DNA of 64,000 nucleotides from Polaribacter vadi (GCF_001761365.1 NZ_CP017477.1:1200501-1264500); one strand, 5' to 3'; positions 1 through 8,873 are shown, counted from the first letter of the stretch. The notes: a model not told the origin generated them from the sequence alone. Numbers and translations are program-made.

Positions 1-392
1 ATTGTGCACCATCTCTAGGTTTAATCACTTTAAATTCTTTGGTGGCAGCAGATTCTGTAATCATTCCAATTCAATGTGAATATTTTGCTTTGGAAGGTTT
101 AGGAAAATTATTAAACACCATAAAAAGCATTCAAAACATTCATAATTCAGAGTTAAATATCGAAGGTTTATTATTAACAATGTTCGATTCTCGTTTACGC
201 TTATCTAACCAAGTTGTAGATGAAGTTAGAAAACATTTTTCTAGTATGGTTTTTGATACAATTATTAGAAGAAATACACGTTTGGGAGAAGCACCAAGTT
301 ATGGAGAAAGCATTATTGCTTATGATGCTACAAGTAAAGGCGCTGTAAATTACTTAAATTTAGCCCAAGAATTATTAAAAAAGAATTCATAA
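1..392 (+). CDS. parA: Chromosome-partitioning ATPase ParA (Soj), C-terminal part
   Basis: Only the last 130 or so residues are present; the reading frame is open to the first base of the window, so the true start lies outside. The segment reads [11 protein letters not shown] then [19 protein letters not shown], the typical C-terminal half of a Walker-type ParA/MinD ATPase: the end of the DCAPSLG switch motif, then the strand leading to the conserved [12 protein letters not shown] block. ParA uses ATP-dependent dimerisation on nucleoid DNA to move ParB-parS complexes. The stop lies 3 bp before parB, so the two genes form the usual parAB unit. The Walker A motif is not in view. Identification is firm despite truncation. 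Confidence 0.93.
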   Translation, partial: CAPSLGLITLNSLVAADSVIIPIQCEYFALEGLGKLLNTIKSIQNIHNSELNIEGLLLTMFDSRLRLSNQVVDEVRKHFSSMVFDTIIRRNTRLGEAPSYGESIIAYDATSKGAVNYLNLAQELLKKNS

Positions 393-395
393 AAA

Positions 396-1283
396 ATGGC
401 AAAAGCAACCAAGAAACAAGCTTTAGGAAGAGGATTATCTGCTTTGTTGCAACAAGATACACCTAACATAAATTCTGCACAAGACAAAAATGCAGACAAA
501 GTTGTGGGTAATATTATTGAGTTAGAATTAGATTTAATTGATGTAAATCCATATCAACCAAGAACCTATTTTGATGAAGAAGCTTTGCGTGAATTGGCAA
601 GTTCTATCAAAGAATTAGGGGTTATTCAGCCAATAACTGTTAGAAAATTAGAAGGTAATAAATTTCAATTAGTTTCTGGTGAACGACGTTTTAGAGCCTC
701 AAAATTAATTGGAAACAAAACTGTACCTGCATATATAAGATTGGCAAACGACCAAGAAATGCTAGAAATGGCCTTGGTTGAAAACATTCAACGTAAAAAT
801 TTAGATCCGATTGAAGTGGCACTTTCTTACCAACGTTTAATTGATGAAATTCAGTTAACACAAGAAGAATTAAGCACCAGAGTTGGTAAAAAACGTTCTA
901 CAGTAACCAATTATTTACGTTTGTTAAAATTAGATCCAATTTTACAAACAGGAATGAGAGATGGTTTTATTTCTATGGGTCATGGACGTGCAATGATTAA
1001 TGTTGATAATACAGAAGATCAATTAGCCATTTACGAGAAAATTTTACGTGACAAATTATCGGTAAGACAAACAGAAGATTTGGTAAAAAACCTAAAAACA
1101 GGTGCCATTGCAAAACCAAAAAAGAAAGCAATTCCTGCTTTTGTTAAAGAAAGTAAAAAAGAAATTGGAGCCTTTTTTGGTCATAAAATAGATATTACTA
1201 TTGCCAATAATGGCAAAGGAAAAATATCCATTCCTTTTCATTCAGAAGAAGATTTTAATCGTATTAAAAACTTATTAAAATAA
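396..1283 (+). CDS. parB: Chromosome-partitioning protein ParB (Spo0J)
   Basis: A 295-residue ParB/Spo0J-type CTPase that loads on parS sites near the origin and works with ParA. The N-terminus has GRGLSALL, the ParA-stimulating patch seen in chromosomal ParBs. The ParB/Srx domain spans about residues 42-130 with GERRFR at 95-100, the CTP-binding box. A helix-turn-helix follows at about 155-180 (ELSTRVGKKRSTVTNYL), and the C-terminal dimerisation segment ends at 295. It follows parA by 3 bp and is directly followed, without a gap, by the DUF5683 gene and dapB. This four-gene order is familiar in Flavobacteriia and suggests one transcript. No parS-like palindrome was recognised in the window. 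Confidence 0.95.
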   Translation: MAKATKKQALGRGLSALLQQDTPNINSAQDKNADKVVGNIIELELDLIDVNPYQPRTYFDEEALRELASSIKELGVIQPITVRKLEGNKFQLVSGERRFRASKLIGNKTVPAYIRLANDQEMLEMALVENIQRKNLDPIEVALSYQRLIDEIQLTQEELSTRVGKKRSTVTNYLRLLKLDPILQTGMRDGFISMGHGRAMINVDNTEDQLAIYEKILRDKLSVRQTEDLVKNLKTGAIAKPKKKAIPAFVKESKKEIGAFFGHKIDITIANNGKGKISIPFHSEEDFNRIKNLLK

Positions 1284-1883
1284 GTGTTGTTTAAAAAAGT
1301 CATACTTGTTTTTTGCATCGCAATTTTTTCTGCGAATGTTTTTGCACAACAAGATTCTATACCTAAACCTGTAAAAGTCGAAGATTTAAAAATTGATGGC
1401 AACATAAAAACTACACAAGGTATTTACGATCCTTTAGCGCCTTCAAAAGCGGCTTTTTATTCTGCTATTTTTCCAGGAATGGGACAGATTTACAACAAAA
1501 AATATTGGAAAGCACCTATCGTTTGGGGAGCTTTAGCAATTCCTATTTATTATTATCAAACAAATAATTCAGATTACAAACGTTATAGAACAGCTTACAG
1601 ATTAAGAAAAGCTGGTTTGGAAGATGAGTTTACAGTAAATGGTGTTTCTAGTGTTTCTATAACTACTTTAGAAACTGCCCAAGAACAACTAAGAGAAAAC
1701 AGAGATATGTCTTTATTATCTGGAATTATAATTTACGTTTTACAAATTGTTGAAGCAAGTGTAAATGCGCATTTATTACAATTTAATACAGATGATAATC
1801 TATCTGTAAAACCTACTTTTATTGCAGATCCTATTTTATTTGAAGCGCCAAAAGTTGGATTAACCTTTAAATATACTTTTTAA
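1284..1883 (+). CDS. DUF5683 domain membrane protein
   Basis: A 199-residue protein with an N-terminal signal peptide (LFKKVILVFCIAIFSANVFAQ) and one or two membrane-associated segments, around IFPGMGQIYNKKYWKAPIVWGALAI and SLLSGIIIYVLQIVEA. PGMGQIYNKKYWK is the signature of DUF5683 proteins, which almost always sit between parB and dapB in Bacteroidota. The function is unknown; an inner-membrane or envelope role is likely. The first codon is GTG directly after the parB stop, followed by TTG, and no ATG is available upstream of the signal peptide, so a non-ATG start is needed. It is translationally coupled with parB upstream and dapB downstream, with zero spacing on both sides. Confidence 0.85.
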   Translation: MLFKKVILVFCIAIFSANVFAQQDSIPKPVKVEDLKIDGNIKTTQGIYDPLAPSKAAFYSAIFPGMGQIYNKKYWKAPIVWGALAIPIYYYQTNNSDYKRYRTAYRLRKAGLEDEFTVNGVSSVSITTLETAQEQLRENRDMSLLSGIIIYVLQIVEASVNAHLLQFNTDDNLSVKPTFIADPILFEAPKVGLTFKYTF

Positions 1884-2585
1884 ATGAAAATTGCATTATT
1901 AGGCTATGGAAGAATGGGCAAAGAAATTGAGAAAATTGCCATTTCTAGAGGTCATGAAATAGTAATTCGAAAAGATGTGGACGATACTATTGATATTTCT
2001 TTAGCAGATGTTGCTATCGATTTTAGCATTCCTGATGCTGCTTTTAAAAACATTTCTAACTGTATTAACAACAATGTTCCTGTAATTTCTGGAACTACTG
2101 GTTGGTTAGATAATTATAAAGATGCAGTTGCACTTTGTGAGGAAAAAAAAGGGGCTTTTATCTATGCTTCAAATTATAGTGTTGGCGTTAATATCTTTTT
2201 TGAACTGAACAAACAGTTGGCAAAAATGATGGCTACTTTAGAAGATTATAATATTTCTATGGAAGAAATTCATCATACTAAAAAGCTAGATGCACCAAGT
2301 GGAACAGCAATTACGTTGGCTGAAGGTGTTATTGAAAATTCATCAAAAAAGAATTGGGAATTAGGTGCAATTTCATCCGAAGAAAATATACCAATTGTTG
2401 CCAAAAGAATTCCTGATGTTCCTGGAACGCACACAGTTTGGTACAATTCTGAAGTGGATACTATAGAAATAAAACATACAGCTCACAACAGAAAAGGTTT
2501 TGCTTTAGGTGCTGTAATTGCTGCAGAATGGATTTTAGACAAAACAGGTGTTTTTACGATGAAAGATGTGTTAAACATCGGTTAA
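1884..2585 (+). CDS. dapB: 4-hydroxy-tetrahydrodipicolinate reductase
   Basis: DapB reduces (hydroxy)dihydrodipicolinate to tetrahydrodipicolinate with NAD(P)H in the lysine/diaminopimelate pathway, supplying meso-DAP for peptidoglycan. The protein has 233 residues, slightly shorter than the E. coli enzyme, as usual in Bacteroidota. The nucleotide-binding loop GYGRMGKE is at residues 7-14. SGTTGW is at about 69-74. The catalytic and substrate-binding block HHTKKLDAPSGTA (130-142) contains the catalytic His and Lys. It begins directly after the DUF5683 stop codon. The neighbours (DUF5683, then lepB) fit an envelope-biogenesis unit. Confidence 0.95.
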   Translation: MKIALLGYGRMGKEIEKIAISRGHEIVIRKDVDDTIDISLADVAIDFSIPDAAFKNISNCINNNVPVISGTTGWLDNYKDAVALCEEKKGAFIYASNYSVGVNIFFELNKQLAKMMATLEDYNISMEEIHHTKKLDAPSGTAITLAEGVIENSSKKNWELGAISSEENIPIVAKRIPDVPGTHTVWYNSEVDTIEIKHTAHNRKGFALGAVIAAEWILDKTGVFTMKDVLNIG

Positions 2586-2662
2586 AAATTGTAACATTTT
2601 GTTTATTTTGCGCCCTATAAAATACTAAAACACTTTTCTTTTTAAGAAATTAAAAATATATT

Positions 2663-4363
2663 ATGACGTATACACAATGGCTTATCTTCTTTCTTGTAAT
2701 TCAAGTTATTCATTTTTTAGGAACTTGGAAATTGTATGTAAAAGCAGGCAGAAAAGCATGGGAAGCAGCTGTGCCAATTTATAATGGAATTGTTTTAATG
2801 CAGATCATTAATCGTCCAAAATGGTGGATTATTTTACTGTTTATTCCTGTAGTAAATTTGTTAATGTTCCCAGTTATTTGGATAGAAACCATTAGAACTT
2901 TTGGCTTTTATAAAAAGTTAGATTCCTTTTTAGTGATTGTAACTTTAGGTTTGTATATTTTTTATATCAATTATGCAACAGATGCAACATACAATGCAGA
3001 TAGAAGTTTAAAACCACGCTCTGAGTTAGGAGAATGGATTAGTTCAATTGCATTTGCTATTATTGCTGCAACTTTAGTGCATACGTATTTTATGCAGCCA
3101 TTTACAATTCCATCATCATCTTTAGAAAAATCTTTGTTGATTGGTGATTATTTATTTGTGAGCAAGTTTCATTATGGAGCAAGAGTTCCATCAACAGTTA
3201 TTGCAGCTCCAATGGTTCATGATTCTTTACCTTTTACAGGAACTGCATCGTATTTGAAAAGACCTCAGTTACCATACACAAGATTACCTGGTTTTCAAAA
3301 AATTAAGAATAATGAAATTGTTTGTTTCAATTGGCCAGCAGATACTTTAGCTACAATGTGGGGTGATGTTTCAGGTAAATTTACTTATAAACCTGTTGAT
3401 AAAAAAACAAATTACGTAAAACGTGCTGTTGGAATTGCTGGCGATTCTATTGAAATGAAAGATGGTTATTTTTACATCAATGGAAAAAAGAACGAGTTAC
3501 CTTACAGAGCAAAATTGCAGTTTTATTATACGTATGAAAGTAAGCAACCTATTTCTGCAAATACATATCCAAAATTTTTAATTGATAAAGGAAGAACTGG
3601 TGTTTATAAAATTCTTACTGAATACTGGAATGATGAGCGAGTTCAAGATGCTATAAAACTGAATGGAAGTTTAAATAAAATTGGGGAAGATTCTTTATAT
3701 ACAGAAGTTGCTGGGGGTATAAATCCAGATTTTGCTCAAAAATTTAAAATGTTAAATGTTGAGAATAAAATCAATATAAACATGACAGCAGAGGAAGTTG
3801 AAAAACTGAAAAAACATCCGTTAACTGTTTCCGTTAAAAAAATAAATCATGCTCCTGACAATGCTATTTTTCCTCATATAGAAAGTAATAAATGGAGCCA
3901 AGATAATTTTGGACCACTTTACATTCCTAAAGCTGGAGCTACTGTAAAATTAGATAAAAACTCGTTGCCTTTTTATGAGCAAATTATCAAAAATTATGAA
4001 AATAACGACTTGGTTGTGAATGGAAACGATATTTTTATCAATGGAGAAAAAACAGATTCTTACACATTTAACCAAGATTATTTTTATTTAGTTGGTGATA
4101 ACAGACACAATTCTTTAGATGGACGTTATTGGGGATATGTGCCTTTTGATCATGTTTTAGGAAAGCCTGTAATGATTTGGTTTAGTTGGGATGCTGATGC
4201 TGCAAGTTTTGGTGAAAAACTAAAATCAATTCGTTGGGACAGAATGTTTACAACCGTTCATGGAGATGGAGAGCCTGTTTCTTATAGATATGTGGTTTTT
4301 GCATTAATCGCACTTTATATTGCTTGGAGTTTTTATAAAGGGAAGAAAAAAGCTAAGAAGTAA
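2663..4363 (+). CDS. lepB: Signal peptidase I, large Bacteroidota form
   Basis: Type I signal peptidase that cleaves Sec/Tat signal peptides at the outer face of the inner membrane. At 566 residues it is much longer than the E. coli enzyme, as expected for the Bacteroidota form. Three membrane segments (about 5-20, 54-75, 87-103) precede the catalytic part, with a fourth at about 125-145. The nucleophile region IPSSSLEKSL places the catalytic Ser at 152/153, with Leu in place of the usual Met. The Lys box YVKRAVGIAGDSIE and the late GDNRHNSLDGRYWG box are both present. A large insertion lies between the boxes, and a C-terminal membrane helix ends in a basic tail. The sequence TTATTTTGC upstream, about 50 bp before the start, resembles a -7 element. 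Confidence 0.93.
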   Translation: MTYTQWLIFFLVIQVIHFLGTWKLYVKAGRKAWEAAVPIYNGIVLMQIINRPKWWIILLFIPVVNLLMFPVIWIETIRTFGFYKKLDSFLVIVTLGLYIFYINYATDATYNADRSLKPRSELGEWISSIAFAIIAATLVHTYFMQPFTIPSSSLEKSLLIGDYLFVSKFHYGARVPSTVIAAPMVHDSLPFTGTASYLKRPQLPYTRLPGFQKIKNNEIVCFNWPADTLATMWGDVSGKFTYKPVDKKTNYVKRAVGIAGDSIEMKDGYFYINGKKNELPYRAKLQFYYTYESKQPISANTYPKFLIDKGRTGVYKILTEYWNDERVQDAIKLNGSLNKIGEDSLYTEVAGGINPDFAQKFKMLNVENKININMTAEEVEKLKKHPLTVSVKKINHAPDNAIFPHIESNKWSQDNFGPLYIPKAGATVKLDKNSLPFYEQIIKNYENNDLVVNGNDIFINGEKTDSYTFNQDYFYLVGDNRHNSLDGRYWGYVPFDHVLGKPVMIWFSWDADAASFGEKLKSIRWDRMFTTVHGDGEPVSYRYVVFALIALYIAWSFYKGKKKAKK

Positions 4364-4476
4364 GTATTCAGTTAGCAGTTAGCAGTCTCAGTTTGCAGTT
4401 AGCTTTTTCAACTAAAAACTGAGACTGAGACTGAGACTGAGACTGAGACTGAGACTGAGACTGTAAACTAAAAAAT
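4364..4476. repeat. Hexamer tandem repeat and inverted repeat after lepB
   Basis: The spacer opens, right after the lepB stop, with GTATTCAGTTAGCAGT (4364 onward). It then holds about 7.7 exact copies of the hexamer GAGACT at 4418-4463. A 12-bp arm CAGTCTCAGTTT at 4383-4394 is perfectly complementary to 4416-4427, so the transcript can fold with the first repeat units; tandem copies allow slipped pairings. No gene fits. It may act as a 3' hairpin for lepB, or be a neutral slippage-prone repeat. Confidence 0.85.
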
Positions 4477-5073
4477 ATGTCAATATTCATTCCAACATAC
4501 TTCTCTCCTATTTCTCAATATTCAGAGATTGTAAAAGCAGATTCTATTGTTTTTGAGTTAGAGGATAATTTCCAAAAACAAAGCTATAGAAATCGTTGTT
4601 ATATCTATAATTCTAATGGTAAACAATTACTTAGCATTCCTGTAAAACATCAAACTAAAGACATTAGAAAGAAAACAAAAGACACTTTAGTTGAAAACGA
4701 TTTTCCTTGGCAAGACCAACATTTTAAATCTTTACAAATTGCTTATAGAACATCACCTTTTTTTGATTTTTTAGAAGATGATATTGCACCTATTTTCCAT
4801 AAAAAATATAAATATTTACACGATTTAAATATTGATACTTTTTTATTTATAACAGATGCTTTACAAGTTGATTCTCAATTTACAACTACAAAAAGCTATG
4901 AGATTGAGCCTACTGAAAAAGATTTTAGATTTTTAGCCGATAGAAAAAATCAACCAAAAAATGTGGTAGAGAAATACATACAAATGTTTGATGATAAACA
5001 TGGTTTTTTACCTAATCTTTCTATTTTAGATTTATTGTTTATGGAAGGTCCAAATGCGATTAGCTATTTATAA
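4477..5073 (+). CDS. WbqC family protein
   Basis: A 198-residue protein recognised as WbqC-like by its opening IFIPTYFSPISQYSEIVKAD and by internal blocks (SYRNRCYIYNSNGKQLLSIPV, SPFFDFLEDDIAPIF). WbqC proteins are widespread in O-antigen and glycan clusters, and some are proposed to act in amino-sugar modification; the reaction of this one is not established. It has no signal peptide or membrane helix, so it is probably cytoplasmic. In Flavobacteriaceae the gene commonly follows lepB, as here, although the hexamer repeat separates the two. The start ATG is the only reasonable one, being preceded by the repeat array. Confidence 0.85.
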   Translation: MSIFIPTYFSPISQYSEIVKADSIVFELEDNFQKQSYRNRCYIYNSNGKQLLSIPVKHQTKDIRKKTKDTLVENDFPWQDQHFKSLQIAYRTSPFFDFLEDDIAPIFHKKYKYLHDLNIDTFLFITDALQVDSQFTTTKSYEIEPTEKDFRFLADRKNQPKNVVEKYIQMFDDKHGFLPNLSILDLLFMEGPNAISYL

Positions 5074-5099
5074 TTTTTTAAAATAGACATAAATTTTCT

Positions 5100-5107
5100 T
5101 ATCTTTA
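5100..5107 (+). promoter_or_regulatory. Probable -7 promoter element for the Crp/Fnr gene
   Basis: TATCTTTA matches the Bacteroidota -7 consensus TAnnTTTG at seven of eight positions. It lies 10 bp before the ATG, which would give a very short leader of only a few nucleotides. Confidence 0.4.
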
Positions 5108-5117
5108 AAAGAAAATT

Positions 5118-5693
5118 ATGGAATTTTTAAAAGATTTTATTGAAAGTTTTGGGAATATTCCTAAAACAAGTGTACAAAAATTATTCGGTTTAGCTAAAAA
5201 TATTTCATTTAAAAAAAATGAAATTATAAGCAAAGTTGGTCATATTTCAAGCAGCTTCTTTATTATAAAAGCAGGTATTGTTAGATCTTATCATCAAGAT
5301 GAAAATGGAAAACAATACATAAGAACAATTTTCACAGCCAACAAAACAACAGGCTGTTTAGGTTCATTAATTACTGGAGAGACATGTAAACTTACCTATG
5401 AATGTTTAACCGATTGTGAATTTTATCAATTTAACTTTAAAGAATTTAAAAAGCTAATAAAAAAAGATCATCAAATTGCAATGTTATATAATAGAATGCT
5501 CGAATCTATTTTTTTAGTTATGGAGTCTAGAATTTATGATTTATCAGTTTTAAACGCAACAGAAAGATATTTAAAATTAAAAAATGAAATCTTTAATATT
5601 GAAGATCTTATTCCTCAATACCATATTGCTTCATATTTAAATATTTCTCCTGTTCAATTAAGTAGAATTAGAAAAGAAATTTATTCAAAGTAA
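5118..5693 (+). CDS. Crp/Fnr family transcriptional regulator
   Basis: A 191-residue regulator of the Bacteroidota Crp/Fnr type. The N-terminal two thirds form a cyclic-nucleotide-binding-like beta barrel (SSSFFIIKAGIVRSYHQDENGKQYIRTIF). It lacks the full phosphate-binding cassette of true cAMP receptors, so the ligand is unknown. The C-terminal helix-turn-helix is at about 165-188 (HIASYLNISPVQLSRIRKEI), the form seen in many flavobacterial Crp-like proteins. No iron-sulfur cysteine cluster is visible. It appears to have its own promoter at 5100. Target genes cannot be read from the sequence; the neighbours are not obviously related. Confidence 0.85.
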   Translation: MEFLKDFIESFGNIPKTSVQKLFGLAKNISFKKNEIISKVGHISSSFFIIKAGIVRSYHQDENGKQYIRTIFTANKTTGCLGSLITGETCKLTYECLTDCEFYQFNFKEFKKLIKKDHQIAMLYNRMLESIFLVMESRIYDLSVLNATERYLKLKNEIFNIEDLIPQYHIASYLNISPVQLSRIRKEIYSK

Positions 5694-5735
5694 TTTTTAT
5701 TAACATATGTAAACAATTATGGCATATTTATGTTA

Positions 5736-5743
5736 TAAGTTTG
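5736..5743 (+). promoter_or_regulatory. Consensus -7 promoter element upstream of a hairpin
   Basis: TAAGTTTG is a perfect match to TAnnTTTG. It points at the hairpin 5785-5812 and at the membrane-protein gene starting at 5818. The predicted transcript start is near 5750. Confidence 0.5.
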
Positions 5744-5784
5744 ACCTATAAAATTTATTCCCCCAATTATTTTTATTCAGTTTA

Positions 5785-5812
5785 AAAAGGCTTATTTTGT
5801 AATAAGCCTTTT
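5785..5812 (+). terminator. Stem-loop terminator or leader hairpin
   Basis: AAAAGGCTTATT (5785-5796) pairs perfectly with AATAAGCCTTTT (5801-5812) across a 4-nt loop, with a weak U-rich tail. It lies 92 bp after the Crp/Fnr gene and ends 5 bp before the next ATG. It could end the regulator transcript or sit in the leader of the next gene. Confidence 0.65.
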
Positions 5813-5817
5813 AATTT

Positions 5818-6123
5818 ATGATTAAGTTTATAATTCATTATTCATTTCACTTTATTATCCCTTTTTTTATAGCGTATTTCTTTTTTAAAGATCGATGGAA
5901 AACTGTGTATCTTATTTTTTTAGCTTCGATGCTCATTGATTTAGATCACCTATTAGCAAACCCAATTTTTTCAGAAAATAGATGTAGTATTAACTTTCAT
6001 CCTTTGCATTCCTATATTGCTATTGGAATTTATATGATTGGTCTATTTTTTAAGAAAATAAGAATTTTAGCATTTGCATTGCTCTTTCACATTGCAACAG
6101 ATTGGCTAGATTGCTATTTGTAG
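5818..6123 (+). CDS. DUF6122 family small membrane protein
   Basis: A 101-residue integral membrane protein with about three or four hydrophobic helices. It carries conserved polar motifs DLDHLLANP (residues 41-49), FHPLHSYIA and FHIATDWLD. These HD/DH pairs inside helices resemble the metal-binding motifs of the membrane-bound YdjM/DUF457-type hydrolase-like families, which is why DUF6122 is the best label; activity is unproven. The start lies 5 bp after a perfect hairpin. The 3' end overlaps the convergent flippase gene by 10 bp. Confidence 0.7.
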   Translation: MIKFIIHYSFHFIIPFFIAYFFFKDRWKTVYLIFLASMLIDLDHLLANPIFSENRCSINFHPLHSYIAIGIYMIGLFFKKIRILAFALLFHIATDWLDCYL

Positions 6124-7601
6124 AAACGCTTAACTATGTTGGTTATTTCAGTAGAAATATTAAATTTTATCACTAAAAAAATATAAATAAAAGCAATTAA
6201 GATACTTTTTAAAATGATGTTAATGATAGGATGAATAGGAAATTTAAATAGATAAATATTCTCAATTGGAAAATCCCAGAAATTAAAAGTCACATAAAGT
6301 GCTGTTATTATAAAAATCATTAAAAATGATTTGTTTGTAAATGGTGTCATCGAAAACTTTCTTTTTACAAAAAATATTTTTCCTGTATTTGCAAAAAAGA
6401 TAACGATTAAAGTTGCCAAAGCCAAACCATCTGTTCCCATATCTAATTCATAATAAAAGAGTTTATTCAAAAAATAGACAGAAAAAGCCATAATTAAACT
6501 AAAAGGCAAGGTTACTTTATAATATTTTGAATTGTTAATGATGGCTCCATTATTCCCTAAAAAACCGTTGTACATTTTTAGTAATGAAATCATAAAAACA
6601 ACCAAAGCACCACCTGCATATTCTTCTGGTAATAAGCTAAATAACTGCCCAATATTTGCATTTATCAACACAAAAAACAACCCACTTATCAACAATAAAT
6701 TTATAGAACTTTTCTTGTAAAGAGAGGCAACTTCTTTATGATTGTCTTCATTTAAAGTCTTGGATGTTAAGGGCTGTAATATGTTTAACATTGCTCTACT
6801 TGGTGCTTCAATAAACGAACCTATAAAAACTGCCACAGAATAATAAGCGGCTTTTTCTAAAGATTCTTTACCTGGAATCATAAATTTATCAATATCTAAA
6901 ATAATAGCACCTGCACTTCCTGCTAATATTATATACAATGAAAAACGCAACACTTCATTAAAATTATCGGGTCTAGAAAACGTGAATTTTGGGAAGTATA
7001 ATTTAAATGCGTAGAACATCATTAAAAGCATTCTAATAAAATACGCTCCTGTTAAATAATAAATAAATTCGGCTTTTGTAATCCATTCAAAATAGACAGC
7101 AAACAACAAAATCATGACTGCTACTCTGTTGTATAATTCCTTTAAAATATTTCCGAAAACTGTTTGAAAATGTACTTTTGCCCATGCATGAAAAACTTCA
7201 AAATACGCACACGTAAAAGCTACTAAATAAATAACAAAGGTGTATTCTTTAATAATTGGGTTTTCTTCTGATAAATAATTACCAATTTGCTCATAAAATA
7301 AATTCCCTAAAAATCCCATAGGAATTGCCACCAATAATGGCAAAAATAACACCGATGATAAAAATTTATCTTTATCTGCTTTTGTAAAATAACTTGAGAA
7401 AAACTTTACAATGGTATGATGAATTCCTAACGCAATTAAAGGCATTAAAATATTGGAAGTTGCCAACAAATACGTAACCAAACCATAATATTCATCTTCT
7501 AAAAAACGCGTGTATAAAACCAAGGTATTGATGCCTCCAAAGACGAATCCAAGATATATAAATAAGGTGTTTTTTAAAGATTGTTTTAATACAATTCCCA
7601 T
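6114..7601 (-). CDS. Polysaccharide flippase (Wzx/MATE-like)
   Basis: A 495-residue protein with about 12-14 hydrophobic helices, typical of Wzx-type lipid-linked oligosaccharide flippases in the MOP superfamily. The N-terminus LKQSLKNTLFIYLGFVFGGINTLVLYTRFL is the usual flippase opening, with the polar residues of the first helix and the following FLxxxxYGL-like loop (FLEDEYYGLVTYLLATSNILMP). It is the last gene of a minus-strand glycan cluster, following a GT4 glycosyltransferase by 1 bp. The likely role is moving a lipid-linked surface glycan across the inner membrane. No ligase or polymerase was recognised beside it. Confidence 0.85.
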   Translation of the reverse strand: MGIVLKQSLKNTLFIYLGFVFGGINTLVLYTRFLEDEYYGLVTYLLATSNILMPLIALGIHHTIVKFFSSYFTKADKDKFLSSVLFLPLLVAIPMGFLGNLFYEQIGNYLSEENPIIKEYTFVIYLVAFTCAYFEVFHAWAKVHFQTVFGNILKELYNRVAVMILLFAVYFEWITKAEFIYYLTGAYFIRMLLMMFYAFKLYFPKFTFSRPDNFNEVLRFSLYIILAGSAGAIILDIDKFMIPGKESLEKAAYYSVAVFIGSFIEAPSRAMLNILQPLTSKTLNEDNHKEVASLYKKSSINLLLISGLFFVLINANIGQLFSLLPEEYAGGALVVFMISLLKMYNGFLGNNGAIINNSKYYKVTLPFSLIMAFSVYFLNKLFYYELDMGTDGLALATLIVIFFANTGKIFFVKRKFSMTPFTNKSFLMIFIITALYVTFNFWDFPIENIYLFKFPIHPIINIILKSILIAFIYIFLVIKFNISTEITNIVKRFYK

Positions 7602-7602
7602 T

Positions 7603-8868
7603 TTACGAAATTAAACTTTTAATAACAAAAGCTAACTCTTTCGTTAATTGTTTTCTATGATATTGTTCAATATTTTTTGAAGCCACTTTTAAAGAACCTT
7701 TTTTATATTGATGATAAAAATCTAGAATGGTTTCTTTTAAGTTTTTCTCATCATTATAATCTAAAACAGCTCCTGTATTAGTATTGTCAATAATTTCTTT
7801 TAAATCTTTATTTGGTGGACTAATAGCCAAAATAGGACGATTTGCTGTTAAATACTCAAATAGTTTTCCTGTTAAAATACCATGAGCATTATCAATATTA
7901 GGAATTAACAACAATAAAACCTGTGATTTTTTTTGGAAATTAATTGCTTCTTGATGAGAAACATAGCCCATAAAATTGGTGTTCTCTACCAAATTATTTT
8001 TCTCAATTTCATGTTTTACTTCGTCAGAAATATCACCAATAAAATTTAATTTTAAATCGTTTTTAAAAGCTGAGTTTTGATTGCAAATTTCATTTAAAAC
8101 TTTAAAAAACAACTTAGGATTGCTTTGTTTTGGTAATAAACCAATATACGAAATTGTAAATTTTTCATCTAATTGAGTGGTCTCAGAATGCAAAACTTCA
8201 CTATCAAAACCATTGGTAATTACTTCAACTCTTTTTGCTTGTTTTACAAATGCTGCTTTTAAAGAATTGCTAACTGTTAATATACAATCTGCATTTTTTA
8301 AAATTTTTGTTTCTAATTTTTTATTTTTATTGATGGCAAAATTTAACTGCTTAAAATCTTTATTATAATATAAATTAGACCAAGGATCTCTAAAATCTGC
8401 TAGCCATTTTATATTTGTTTTTTGTTGGATTTTATCAGCAATCAAATGCATACTATGAGGTGGTCCTGTAGAAATAAGTAAGTCTACTTTAGTATCTTTT
8501 AGATAATTTTCTAAATATTTAACAGAAGGTTTTACCCAAAAAACTTTAGGATCAGGAATAAAGAAATTACCTCTTATAAAAGATAAAAAGCCGCTATTTG
8601 TACTGTTAGAAATATCTTTTTTCTGATGCTCTTTTTGCTTCCAAAATAGTACATCTGTTGGTTCCCAAATGGGTTGTTTTAAAACGGTAATTCCTTTCGG
8701 AATTTCATCAACTAAACTTTCATCTTCTTTTGGGTAATTGGCATTATCAACAGTATATATAATAGGTTCTATGCCAAAATTTTGTAAATATTTTGCAAAT
8801 TTTAACCAACGCTGAACGCCAGAACCACCTGCTGGAGGCCAATAATATGTTAAGATGAGTACTTTCAA
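7603..8868 (-). CDS. Glycosyltransferase family 4 protein
   Basis: A 421-residue GT-B fold transferase. The N-terminal donor-side motif ILTYYWPPAGGSGVQRWLKFAKYL is typical of a GT4 subgroup common in Bacteroidota surface-glycan clusters. FTISYIGLLPKQSNPKLFF opens the C-terminal domain, and GILTGKLFEYLTANRPILAI contains the nucleotide-sugar binding K/E pair (LTGKLFEYLTAN). It is cytoplasmic or peripheral at the inner membrane. It sits between a second GT4 gene (5 bp upstream) and the flippase (1 bp downstream), so it likely adds one sugar of the same repeat unit. The sugar specificity cannot be inferred. Confidence 0.87.
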   Translation of the reverse strand: MKVLILTYYWPPAGGSGVQRWLKFAKYLQNFGIEPIIYTVDNANYPKEDESLVDEIPKGITVLKQPIWEPTDVLFWKQKEHQKKDISNSTNSGFLSFIRGNFFIPDPKVFWVKPSVKYLENYLKDTKVDLLISTGPPHSMHLIADKIQQKTNIKWLADFRDPWSNLYYNKDFKQLNFAINKNKKLETKILKNADCILTVSNSLKAAFVKQAKRVEVITNGFDSEVLHSETTQLDEKFTISYIGLLPKQSNPKLFFKVLNEICNQNSAFKNDLKLNFIGDISDEVKHEIEKNNLVENTNFMGYVSHQEAINFQKKSQVLLLLIPNIDNAHGILTGKLFEYLTANRPILAISPPNKDLKEIIDNTNTGAVLDYNDEKNLKETILDFYHQYKKGSLKVASKNIEQYHRKQLTKELAFVIKSLIS

Positions 8869-8873
8869 TAGTT

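Noticed and set aside
4418..4463. Possible CRISPR-like array
   Set aside because: The repeats are 6 bp with no spacers, so this is a simple tandem repeat.
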